Shown here: piece by piece, positions 43,855 through 55,058 of the stretch
How positions within the stretch are numbered: position 1 is the first letter of the stretch
How the letters are laid out: each line of letters opens with the position of its first letter
Source of the DNA: Cliona cf. orientalis
Lineage: Eukaryota; Porifera; Demospongiae; Clionaida; Clionaidae
NCBI GenBank assembly: GCA_963930775.1
Contig: OZ005689.1
Coordinates: forward strand, 22,256,058 to 22,320,057
Length of the DNA stretch: 64,000 nt
Reading direction: 5' to 3'
Notes under the pieces: generated by a model
What the model was told of the DNA's origin: nothing
What the model saw: only the letters and a program-made list of their open reading frames with translations
Database searches by the model: none
Translations under genes and position numbers: made by a program

Positions 43855-46110
43855 TTGGATGAAATGGTACAAATGACACCATCCCCACCACTTGTAAAGA
43901 AGAGGTTTGATCCATTGCCTTCCATGAGCACATCTAAGGACACACGATCGACAATGTCTAGCGGCCTTGATGGGTGCACTATGGTATCGACGCTAACCCT
44001 TAGCGCTACTCCAACCTCTACTGGATGTCGAGGTGAGTGCCATGGAGTGTTTATAGGAACAGTAATTTTAAGCAGTCTGTCACCATAAATAAGTAGCTAG
44101 CAATAGTTATAACGATATTAATTTGATGCTCACAATTATAGCTGGTGGAATTCAGATTGGTATACCCGAAAATCTTCTACGGCAACTGGATTACTTCGTT
44201 CCTTCCGAGTTCCTTCGCTACAAATTATTGCTGAGGTGCTTTCATGTGCAACAAAGATGAATTATACAGCCTTAGAAGTTCAAGAATTGCTAGGGACTAA
44301 GGACGAGTTCAGCAATCTTTCGAGAGAAGCTGTTGGAAATCCACCCTCGGGATTGCTTTGGGAGGCCTCAGTGAAGTGTAGCTCCCCCCGAACCCTCTAT
44401 CTAGCTCCACCTTGTGATAGCTGCCTAGTTTGCACTTCACCATTAATCGTACACAACCTCCCACTACCGTGATCTGCTACACAGAACAAGGCCCAGTACC
44501 AGCAGTCAAAATCATCCTTCGTTGCTCGAGAGAAGGATGCGGAATTAACTACCGCTACAATCAATATGGCAGTGAAAGTATGGGTGGATATCGGTATTAT
44601 TCTGATGCCGACGGTGTCCGTCCGTATGTCAAAGCTAGCCAGACCTGCTTTGTGGAGAGGACCCTTTATGAGAAATGGTGTGCGTATAGGTAGGTGGCCT
44701 TAGTAAATAGCCACGTAATAGTAGTAATACAGACTAAGGGGGGGGGGGCATAGCAATAATTTTGTTATAGAGTAACTGTTATACAGTTTGTGCTCTTATC
44801 TGGCGTAGTCATCATGCATGAGTGAGCTTTGAAGCCATGGCTGAAGTGTACAATGAAGCTGGAATGGGACTCCCAAGCGTTAGGTTGACTCAAGCATATT
44901 TGCAAGATAACCCTCTTCGAGGTACCTTCATTATTATCGGATAAAATCACTGCAATTAGTAATTTTAACCTTACAGGAACAGAATCATCAAGCTTACATC
45001 TCCTTCACCGGAAAACAGTTGCTGAAGCATTTTGGAATGTATGTGGCGAGTTCCAATGCAAGTCAAGGGATTTCAGGGGTGTCTAAGCTATGTGGATTGC
45101 TGTCCCAATCAGCCGGTGCCTGGCAAAGCATTTTGTGCTGCCCACTGCACTGAAGCAGAAAGCAAACAACTGCCAACCTCAATAAGAGAGCAATCTGGTA
45201 CAATAATATTATATACCTTATCGTAGTTACTATTATAGGGGTTACATATGTTTTATTATTGGCTACAGCAGCTTCCAGTGGAGTGCATGTGGAATCAAGA
45301 ACATCGACAAGTGCTGCTGATTGTCAAGGTAATAACTTGCATGATTAGCTACTTATAAAATTAATATTGGTTTATGCAAATATTATCATTGGTCAGGTAC
45401 AACTAAGCTCCTGACTTCCGGAGTGGCACCTCATTTAGATGAAGGATCCGAAGACCCCACCACTTTAACGGCATGCAACAAAGACACAGGAGAGAAAAGC
45501 AGGCTGCAAAAGTGGACGAGAGGGGTATGGTATGGTTTTGCGTCAGTGGCAGCGGGCACATTCAGATGTGGCAACCACTCTACCAGTGGGTATTTTATTG
45601 TGACTTGCTCAGTCTTGCATTCCTTAGGTACTTATTAATTTTAATAAATACAGATCTGAGGGCCCCGCACAAGTGTTTTTGCTGGTGTTGACATGGCTCG
45701 TAGCTGCATTTGGGAGCAAAACCAGAGAAGATTGGAAGAAGGTCATTGTGAGCTACGACAACATGTGCCACCTCAATAATTTGAAAGTGTCCAAAAGACT
45801 ATTGCCACTACCGGGTGATTTGGCATACATATGGCACGATGTGACAAAGATAATCGACTCACTACATCTAAGGAACCACAAAGACCAAAGATGCCAGCAG
45901 TACGACCCTAAGAATGTGTTGGAGCCAGGAATGAACACCATGTCACATTTGCTTGGTTGTCACGGTACAAAAAGATATTGAGTGCAATGCCTAAAATCCA
46001 TCACCACTTTTACCTACATCGTATGGTGCAAAGAAGAAACAAGTACATTTCGAGATGCTACAGTTTGGGAAGGAGGCCAGTCCAGCCAAGGGTGCGATAT
46101 GTTGAAAAAT
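43855..46110 (+). pseudogene. KDZ-like transposase, spliced and broken
   Basis: Fragments in order: basic N-terminus just before 43855 (KRRRKATKLLDEM), GIQIGIPENLLRQLDYFVPS, a cysteine cluster (CDSCLVC, CSREGCGINYRYNQYG), AHCTEAESKQLP, then CNKDTGEKSRLQKWTRGVW, VIVSYDNMCHLNNLKVSKRL and LAYIWHDVTKIIDSLHLRNH, ending KIHHHFYLHRMVQRRNKYIS at a stop near 46110. The YDNMC block with N-terminal cysteine clusters resembles KDZ (Kyakuja-Dileera-Zisupton) transposases; I recall this exact pattern in many invertebrate proteins. Introns have GT/AG borders (for example after TGCR at about 44031). Frame changes near 44210 and 44455, one near 45080 and a small deletion near 45945 (before WLSRYKKI) show decay. 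Confidence 0.55.
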
Positions 46111-46833
46111 GAGGAGCAGACCACACATGCACATAGCTAATGGCCCCCTTTGTAGCTCAGCATTCCACGGGATCAACTGTAAACGTGAGTAGCAAAGTAA
46201 GTTGATGGCTGATAACATTGATAACCAATATAACAGGTTACTTAGTAAATTAAATGATACACATTTTACTATATTGAGCCACAAGTGGACTGGTAGGGCA
46301 GGCAGCTTCTCTCAAAATGATTGAAAATGGGCGTGACCTTAATTTTTGGCGCAGTAGTATAACAGAACCCCCCTTCAAGAAATCCTGCATCCGCCACTGG
46401 TAATGTGCATGCATGTATGCTTGCATAAATTTAATAATTGTCTGCAACGTACATACGTGCATTATCACGTCCACATAACGTGATGAATGCATGCAAGCTC
46501 AGGATGCAAAGCATGCACCACAAACATTTACAGTCTACTGCTACCAGTGATGGGTCAGTTGAGATCTACACTACTCTGGTTGAAAAGAAACCATCGCTGT
46601 CTCTTTTGAACATCAAGAGTTCATTACGAAGCAAACAAGGCCGAGATGATCCGCCATAACTTTCGAATGAAGCATCTTCAACAAATTCCGCATACGTTCC
46701 AGTTGTTAAAATCGCCACGAGAAGCCTAATGGCACCTTGGTTTTAACGTAAAATAAGTTATGGAGCAACTAGTGTGGTAACAGACGACATACATACAAAG
46801 TGACTACCATAACCTTCACGCGAGGGTGACAAA
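46111..46833. other. Non-coding stretch with hAT-MITE end
   Basis: CTGCATCCGCCACTG at 46384-46399 looks like the end of a GGGGCGGATGCAGG-type MITE. No gene was recognised. Confidence 0.4.
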
Positions 46834-47545
46834 TGTGACCGGATTTGGGAAACCCACCCCCCCCCCCCCCCCCCCCCCGTAAGGGATCCGCGCGCGATTC
46901 ACGCAATGCGCGTTTTTAGTAGCTCAGGTCGAAATTTGTCAAAGTCCAGATTTTGTCATATGTGTTCATCTATGGGAAAATCCGCCATATGGGATTTTTT
47001 GTGAAAATTGAGTTTGATGCATCTGTGATAAGCTCAACCACAGAGCTAACTCGCGTTCAAGTCCTAGACCGATCACGCGCTCTATTATGGAGATACAGCG
47101 CTTTGTTTGCGATCACGCCACACCCTCAATAATCGAGAAATTACGGTCTAAAGGCGTTGCTATGCATGCGTATGGCATTTCGGCACACTACGCGTGACCC
47201 GGAAAGCAATTAAATTAAATGGACCTGAGCGGAGCCGTTCGAAATGAGCGTAAAGATCGAGCAAGAGTTGAATTTTGTTGTTGACAACGACAGACGATTG
47301 TTCTTAGATGCCCAAGAAGCTAAAAAGGTGAGCAAACGTACAGTAGTTTGATGAATCTAGCTGTAGCTAGGTAGAAAATTCTAATTAGCGCCCATAGCAA
47401 CGGGTCCGGGTACGGCAGCTGGGCCGACTAGGTGGGTCAAAATGAAGGCTTATTTCGCCTTTGTAACTTACGGTTAGCCTCCATAGATGACTGCAAAGGT
47501 TAGTAGAAAGGTTCTTTGACATGAATATGACAAAAACTGGAGGCC
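46834..47545 (+). mobile_element. TGTGACC-family MITE, composite copy
   Basis: Starts TGTGACCGGATTTGGGAAAC, followed by a C homopolymer. At about 46884-46960 it carries a block that in the 61-kb copy lies near the left end, and from about 46975 it restarts at ATGGGAAAATCCGCCATATG. The remainder matches 61300-61780 in inverted order, to AGGTTCTTTGACATGAATATG near 47530. The far terminus is missing. Confidence 0.75.
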
Positions 47546-48050
47546 ACAACTACAAACCAAGTCTTCCTATCCCTATTTCCATTGACAAGTACAGAGCAGT
47601 ACAACCTACATGTAACCTGCAAAGCTCTGTAATAGACACCCTGGCTCAAACATACACTCAGTGGTTGTGCTAATTATTGAATAGACACCTGGGCCCTGGG
47701 CTGTCTGCAATGGCTGGTTAGTTACATTGTATGTAGCTGGGAAGTATAGAAGAAGAGGGTGCACGTGTGTATGAGCCATATTTCACTCCCCTACGCAAGT
47801 CTTGTAGGGAAAATATGACCATATTTCCCTCCCCTCGCTATGATTTCTACCAGACTTACTGTTTCAAATAGTTATTCCACCACACCATTGTATATCATAG
47901 AACCTTTCTACTGATGATCATAGCAGCAGCGGCGTGCATTGGTTTTATGACATGCCGTGATAATTTTTAAACAGTATGTACTGAGTGTTTTTCACTTGAC
48001 CTGTAAGTACTGTTAATTTACCCTTTTTTATATAGCCAACAATGTGTGAG

Positions 48051-48450
48051 CTAAAAAGGCATGTGCGGTGGGGGATATCTGCCCTTGCACATTCCCTAAG
48101 GAGGGGCAGCATATTCAAGGATGTACGGAGCCACATGCCAACCACCAATGTGAGTTATTATGAATTCACATACGTATCTATTGCACTTATTTTTTGGTGA
48201 TTTTTTTCCACAGAACCTTTATAACATCGTTGCTGAGGAGAGTGCAGGAGTTGGGGTTAGTCATGTTGCATTCATGTACTAATAGTATAGGATGCAGTAG
48301 CAAGTCACAGGCATAGTGTATAGTGTCTGAAGCCAGGAAGGCATTCAAACATGTATCACTAAATGATGTTTACCTTCAACTGATCTGCTGCTGTTGTTTT
48401 TTTTTGCAGGATGCACGTACAACAAGGATGACCACCACCATTGAAGTGAG
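48051..48450 (+). CDS. Exon chain of an unrecognised gene (part 1)
   Basis: Three exon-like pieces with GT/AG borders stand in the same orientation: CELKRHVRWGISALAHSLRR to MPTTN (ending at a GTGAGT donor near 48149), NLYNIVAEESAGVG (after TTCCACAG, near 48214-48256) and DARTTRMTTTIE (after TTTGCAG, near 48410-48446). A further piece near 48910-48965 (DDVEQSDWAPLLAAAG) also ends at a GTAAGT donor. They may be the upstream part of the chain at 50.5-54.4 kb. The family is not recognised. Confidence 0.35.
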
Positions 48451-48471
48451 TACACCACAGTTATTAATATT

Positions 48472-48593
48472 TGTGACCGGATTTGGGAAAACCCTCCGTA
48501 TGGGATATTTTTTTTCTGAAAATCGAGTTTGTTGCATGGTTGATAAGCTCTGCCATAGAGCTAACCCACGTTCAAGTCTTAGGCCGATCGCTT
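48472..48593 (+). mobile_element. TGTGACC-family MITE, fragment
   Basis: TGTGACCGGATTTGGGAAAA followed by about 100 bases matching the 5' part of the other copies (GATAAGCTCTGCCATAGAGC). Confidence 0.8.
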
Positions 48594-49175
48594 TAGAGGG
48601 TTTCCACTGTATTTGTTTGCGTGTCATAATAATATTATGTCGTATACATCTGAAATCAAAGTTGAATAAGCATTTCACCACATTCTTTTACTGATCTGCG
48701 TATGGATACGAGAATATGCAATCAGGTACTTTGGGAAAACGTCCGTTCCGTTCGTAACATATCACAGTCTCGTGGGCCAGCCACTTCACAAGGGAGGAGG
48801 AAGGATCTGGTGTTGTGTCCATACCGGAGTTGTACCAGTGCTTAGCTACTATGCCTGTGTGCAAAACGTCACTTGTGAGATGTAGTCTAGTAGCCTAGCA
48901 AGCCCTGTAAAAATTGGTGATGACGTGGAGCAATCTGATTGGGCTCCACTCCTGGCTGCAGCAGGTAAGTCTAGTATACATAGGTATGACACCAGATCCT
49001 TCCTCCTCCCTAGTCATAACAATACAAATCTAGCGTTCCAGGTGACATACATACAGTTCGATAGTCAGGAAAGACGACAATAGTATCAGTACGCCATATT
49101 ATAATAATAATTGTACCATGGTCTGACCAATCAGATTGATTTATAGGTGTCTAAATAAAATAGACACCTCCTAGG

Positions 49176-49595
49176 AGGTGTCTATCTAGATCAAGAGTAG
49201 ATAATAAGAGAAAGAAGAGAGTATCCAACGCCCAATAAGATGTCTGCGGAAGGTCACGCACCAGGAATTCAAAAATTGACCAATGAGAGCGCTCGATTCA
49301 ACTGGTATGTCGTGGGTGTAGCCTCGAGTGCAAGCTAACGCAAGCACGATTTCGACTGAAAACGCTAGCAGATAACAATATAAAACAAGCGTTCATGAAG
49401 ATTCTAGCACAAAACTCACAAAAAACTCCCCTATTCTTCATAATCTTACGAAAAGCCAAGTATTTAGCCCCTAGGGCTAGTCACGTGCGCAAGGTGGGAA
49501 ATCACGTTACTCGACACAATCATGTTGTATGGAGCATATAGCGCATTTGATACTCTCTTCTCTTTATTAGCTACTCTTGATCTAGATAGACACCT
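49176..49595. mobile_element. 420-bp foldback MITE, AGGTGTCTATCTAGATCAAG ends
   Basis: The left end AGGTGTCTATCTAGATCAAG continues to AGTAGATAATAAGAG and AAGAAGAGAGTATC. The inverted right end is the same for about 50 bases with few differences. Directly to the left, 49160-49184 is itself a palindrome (TAGACACCTCCTAGGAGGTG). No coding content. Confidence 0.85.
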
Positions 49596-50503
49596 ACCTC
49601 TGAGGCTACGAAATTTTACATGACCATGCCTGCTAGGGTAGTTACAGCATCTATTGTTAGTGAAAAGATAAAGTACAGAGCTCTAGTGCTATGCAGAGTA
49701 CTGTATGCAGATGATTAGTGGGTGGAGCGAATGATTGACATGTCAGCAGTAGTAAAAACTGAGCTGCCACTCTGACTACCTCGAATTGAAATCAAGACAG
49801 CGATGACATGGCCGGCATTTTGTACGCAGCGACGATAGTATTGTGGTTCTGAATGTCAAGGAAGAAGCTCGAATTGGACAGAAAAAGGCGTCGGCTCACT
49901 ATGCATCGATGTCCAGAATCGACGACGATGATTTGAACTGTTCCTAGGTACGCGCTCGAGCCTTTCATGGCCGGAGCTGTAGTTGCTAGGCCGTAGATGC
50001 GTTGTCAGGACCACATAACCCATGGTACAAGTCAGTTACTCCGGCCCTCGATGTAAATCCCATAGAGACCTCCACCTCGTAATGTAACCTATACTTATGC
50101 TCACACAAATAGAGATCTCACAACTATGAGATTACTTACATGCTAATTTATCACTACGATAATGGGACGCGTAGCTGCGCGAATCGTGTCACACACGCAC
50201 GACAGACACAGACACAGAACTTACCAATTATCTCGGCAGTGCGCAGACAAAGTTCACGTGGCACGATGGACGATATGCGCGTGCGCAGATGGACAGGGGA
50301 GGGGCTGATGCATGCAGATTTGGAAGGGGTGGGGCTGAAAGCACGACCTTTGACCTTAAAAATGACGACCGACAGCGGATACCAAACGGAGTCATTCATG
50401 TCTCCTACAACGCTAAAAATGCTCAGCAAAGGGTAAGCGGCTAAAAGAGACTTATATGAGCGCTTCTGGGTCAATTTGGGGATATATCCACCCACGCAAT
50501 TAG

Positions 50504-53500
50504 GAGGTACCTTAAGAAGAGAGAAAAAGAGCAAGAAAAGCTAAAGTCCCACCAACAAAGGTAGCTATGAACTAACCACTAACCAGCTGTATGCACCTAT
50601 AATTCAAGTGCATCTTATTTTGGATCCAACAGCAGAAACCAGCTGAAGTAGAATCCACTTATGAGCTAGGCCGAAAAGCAAGGATCAGAGCCAACCAATA
50701 CAGACAACTGTTTTATCACAGGTAATTTGAAAGTGCGATGTAATATACAGTTACTCCATCAGGATTGTAGGTTAACTGTAATTACCGTAGTCTCCCGGGT
50801 AAGCGCCCATGGGCACTCTACCATAACACGCTGATTTCGCCATACTGGGCGCTTACCATGTGCAAAAATCGAAATAGGCGGGGCCAGTTTTGTGGGCGTG
50901 GCAGTAAGCTAGACTCGTGGTAAGCGCTCTATATAGAGCGCACGCTTCGCGTTTTATAGGAAGCGACGAGAAAGGTTTAAACTACACAAGCTGCCAGAGA
51001 AAGTTAGCTAGTCATCTGAATCAGAGAAGGGATCGAGATCGTCATCTTCGCCAGCACCCTCCTGATCGGCTTCACCGTCGCCGTCCTCGAGATCCCTCGG
51101 GATTTATTCTCAAATGAAGTGATCTTCGGACCCATCGACTGCGTTAGAGTTAAATATTATTGTTATATATTTTATATTGCTGTGTAGAGGCAGTGATCTT
51201 GTAAATTTTTTCTTGATGGGCGCTTGCCATGTTGATCTAGGCGCAGCCTACCTGGGCGCTTAACATTCGACTGGGCAAAACAGTTACCTGGGCGCTTACC
51301 CAGGAGTGGGCGCTTGCCCGGGAGACTACGGTAGTATATCCTAATTATAATCTGTTATCTTCATTTCTCTATCATTTATTCATAGAAGACCGATGAAGGG
51401 CCAAATGCCGGGTAAATCTTTTATGTGAAACTATGAAAATACATTTTTATACTTGCAATTGGTGTTCTGCAGGGATGACATACTTACACTCATAGACAGT
51501 AAGGAGAGCTCTCTATGCAAGTTCATACGGAAAAGAGATGGTATGTACGGTTGCCAGGGTTCTCCCCAGAAAATTTTAGAGGTGATAAAAATGGAGCCGG
51601 CAATCATAGGCATGAACTTACACGTAATTATTAAAATTATTGATAATTGCACATTTTATAATAAATATAAAACAATACTGCATTTCATCACAAACAATAC
51701 TGATTTCACAATTAAGTCATGTTGACAGTCTTCTATTTTTTTTCTTTGCCCATTAAGTTACTGCTTCTGTAACGGGATAGTCTTCAACTCTTGGACCTTC
51801 TGTCACAATACGCAATAGCGAATCAAGAGTTTGTTCACTCATTCGGTTTCTGATACTTGTCTTGATTAATTTTAGTTTTGAAAATGTCGTTTCAACGTCA
51901 GCTGTATGGATGAGAATTACTCGACAGATTTTCCCAATCTTACTTATGTTCGGATAAACAGAAGCTGCAAGAGATGTAGGGAAGCAGAGGTCACTTACTA
52001 TATCACTCTGCATGCTTTAATTGGCTGCAATTGTCTTTTGGGTACTGCCTAAAGCTAGCCCACTCTTCAAGACACTCCTGTACATCAATAGCACCATCAA
52101 ATTGCTTGGCAAGACTCTCTATCTCTTTATTTCCGTACTGAACAAAAGTATTTAATTCTTCTACAGTGGGTACTGTAGACAATTTTGGTAACTTAAGGGG
52201 GTTTAATACATCAAAGGCAGCCATTATAGACTTGTCATCAAACCTGTTCTGTATGTTTTTTATTAAGCAGCAAAGGAATGGTTTCAAAGTACTGTTCTCC
52301 AAGATTAGACTGCTTGATGATGTCAATTCCTGCAGAGGTAAGTTGCTCCAAAAACTGGTCTAGTCCACCAAGATTAATGTCACCCACAATTTTGAGCTGC
52401 TCTAAAGAGCTAATAGTAGATGCTACCATCCTAGGAATAATACTATAATCACATTCAGTGATATGAAAACATTTGGACAAATGTGTAACATGGGGAAGAA
52501 CATCACACAACAAGAGCATCGTGCAGATAAATCTGTATTCAGATACCAAACGGCTCAGACCTACAGCTTTGGCATCTGATCTTTCTTCCCCTTCCCGCTG
52601 TAAGCTTAAAACAACAGATACAAAGCAAGCCTTGAGCCTATTCACACTTCTCTGTGCTAAGCCACCTTGTTGAACACGGAGCCAGCAATTTCCCTTTTTC
52701 CTGTACAAGTGTCTGTATGGCCTGTAGACCTGCTGAACGCACAGCACTGTTATCAAAATAGTCAAACAACTGACGTAGAATATTGTTGAATTTCTTCACA
52801 TAAGGAATTGCATCACCAGCTTGTGATGATGCTAAGTTTAGCCTATGTGCTGCACAGTGCACACCAATTGCTGAAGGTGCAGTTTCCTTCAGACGAGCAA
52901 CTACTCCGTTACGACAACCAATCATAGTCGAAGCTCCATCAGTCCCTATGCCTCTTAGCTTTATTGTGTCTAGCTGTGCCTCAGAAATAAATTCACATAT
53001 TCTCTCTCTTACTGTACTAGCACACACACTAATACGAGTGTCCATTTCTGTATGTGTACTAGCATCCTGTAAGGCATCTATTTCAGGTTGTAGATAGCAT
53101 GATTTCAGAGCTCCAGATTCCTTATCTATATAGCGACCATGAATAGCTAGTTGTTCTGTCACAGAACAATCTGTCGTTTCGTCAAACATGAGGGCAAAGT
53201 GATCGGATTCTCTCATTTCATTCAAACTTTTTGTCTCGATTATTTCAGATAAAATAAAGAGCATTTCCTGAATAGATCTCATGCTCGTATAAGTTGCATT
53301 CCGTGCAATTTGTATATCGGATTTCACACTAACACCCAGTAGTTCCAAAAAGTCTAATAGTGGCTCAAAGTTAGTTGTATGTGGGATTCTTTGTTTTGCA
53401 AGGAAGTATAGACTCGCAAAAGCCTGCTCTATTCCCCTTCTTGGTATGACAGGATTGGTAAGGTGTGCTATATTCTGCGACTGAAATCTCAGCTCTAGTC

Positions 53501-54390
53501 TTACTGATTCCATATGTGCACTGCTATTTTCATGTGAAACAATACTCTGTAATCTTAAGCGTCTGCATGGAGTTTGGTTCCAGATATCATGGCCAAATGA
53601 ATGTTGATTGTACTTTCTACAGTTTACAAAGCATTCCCTTTCCCTGTAAGTATTCCAACCAATGTTCTCTCCCATTTAGCCACTTCTTTGAAAATGTTAC
53701 AGCCTGTTTAGAACCACTACTAGTTTCTGTAATACTCGTATCTGTAGAAGTAGTTACTCTACTAGTTTCAGGCTCACTTTCAGGACTGTCCTCTTCGCTA
53801 CTTCTCCAGTTGGCTCATCATTGTTTTTCCTAGCTCTTTTTACAGTTGATTATTCACTGAGGTCCTCCCCAGGAATTCTTTTTCGTGCTGAAAAAAACCT
53901 CAAGAGCTACATTACCAAGAGCCTAGCCTAGCTGCCTCCGCGAGTACACGTGCTAGCGTGGTATTGCACAATCTGCACACATGACACATTATTATATTAT
54001 TATTGCACGGTCACGTGCAATTTCATTCTAAATCATGCACACCAATAAACATTGAAGCATGCAAAGCACTTGCTGGCTGTCTAGAAGTAACAGATATCCT
54101 CAGCACTGGTCGGAAAAGGTGAGTGGTGGTCGATTCTACTGTAGTGCTGGTCGGGAGATTACCAGAACCGACCAGTGTGGGGAGAACCCTGGGTTGCATG
54201 CGTATAATTTATTGGCTAATAGTATTTCTTGTATGCATATCCCTCTACAGAAATGTATGCAGAATTGGTGTTCACTGAGAACATTGCTGTTGCAGACGAC
54301 TTAATGGACATAGCCCTCTACGAAGTTATTCCAAGAGACCAAGAACTCCGACGTGCCGAGAAGTATGTGGCTGAGCTGGAGGTTATTACA
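50504..54390 (+). CDS. Exon chain of an unrecognised gene with transposons in its introns (part 2)
   Basis: Exon-like blocks with GT/AG borders lie in one orientation: about 50504-50561 (RYLKKREKEQEKLKSHQQ), 50633-50721 (ESTYELGRKARIRANQYRQL), about 51387-51410 (RPMKGQMPG), about 51472-51541 (DDILTLIDSKESSLCKFIRK) and about 54250-54381 (MYAELVFTENIAVADDLMDI to KYVAELE). Phases look compatible but were not fully checked. If the chain is real, a MITE (50785-51331) and a minus-strand hAT (51753-53880) sit in its introns, which would make this one of the few host genes here. The charged, helical composition suggests coiled coil. The family is not recognised. Confidence 0.35.
50785..51331. mobile_element. 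547-bp MITE, CCGTAGTCTCCCGGG termini, TA target
   Basis: Left end CCGTAGTCTCCCGGGTAAGC; the right end inverted reads CCGTAGTCTCCCGGGCAAGC. TA flanks both sides (50783-50784, 51332-51333). Tandem CTGGGCGCTTACC words precede the right end. Confidence 0.9.
51753..53880 (-). pseudogene. hAT transposase (ZMYM/TTF-type zinc finger), broken
   Basis: The minus-strand protein has a TTF-type zinc finger (YRERECFVNCRKYNQ, then SIVSHENSSAH), the hAT catalytic region (HFALMFDETTDCSVTEQLAI, then GIGTDGASTMIGCRNG and GVHCAAHRLNLA) and the C-terminal dimerisation block (IHTADVETTFSKLKLIKTSI). Blocks follow each other as 53675-52638, 52765-52238, 52326-52003 and 52013-51753. Frame changes fall near 53665, near 52660-52740, near 52300 and near 52010. 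hAT transposases cut and paste with 8-base target duplications; terminal repeats were not found here. The element stands on the strand opposite to a putative exon chain and probably lies in one of its introns. Confidence 0.88.
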
Positions 54391-54725
54391 ACTGTAAACC
54401 TTGCAGTGATAATGCATACTACATACATGCAACATAATTTATGGTTGCTATATATACCTTTTTGCAGAGCAACTTTGTTTTTACTGTGGTTCTTTAGGTA
54501 GTCTTCACACCTTGTTCAATTAGTAGTGCTGTTTGCACAATTATGGTGTGTGTGTGCATGTTCTTGCCATTAGATAGCTAATTCAAGTTATCCCTCCATG
54601 GGAATATATTGGAATAATGTTAGGTTCAGTGTGCCACTAGGCTGGGGTTCCCTATCAAACACACTATATAATTGCTATTGCATCCTTTACTTTGGCTACT
54701 ATAGTCCTTAGATTGATGGGTAGAT

Positions 54726-55058
54726 ACAGGGGCGGATCCAGGGGGGTCATGGGGGGATATGACCCCCCCTTCCAGGACTGAATATCTTGTACTAGCTTGA
54801 TGTGCTTGGCTAAACAACCAGCTTTACCACCCTCCCTTCAACTAATGAACCTTGATCTGACACAAAATATAGCTAAAAACCTGTTAGTACGGTGAGAAAG
54901 TCGGGTTCCATTGACACCTCGGGCTGTTTGTCTCGATTGTGGCAACGATGTGGGCGTGGTTTTCACGAAAAAATGGGCGTGGCCAAAACTTTCGCGCGCG
55001 CTTATTTAGTGTATGACCCCCCCCCAACTTGATGTCCTGGATCCACCCCGGAGATAAT
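54726..55058. mobile_element. hAT-type MITE, CAGGGGCGGATCCAGG termini
   Basis: The left end CAGGGGCGGATCCAGG and the right end CCTGGATCCACCCCGG form inverted repeats with two mismatches. The ends are followed inside by GACCCCCCC-type runs. This terminal sequence is typical of hAT-derived MITEs. A clean 8-base duplication is not seen. Confidence 0.7.
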
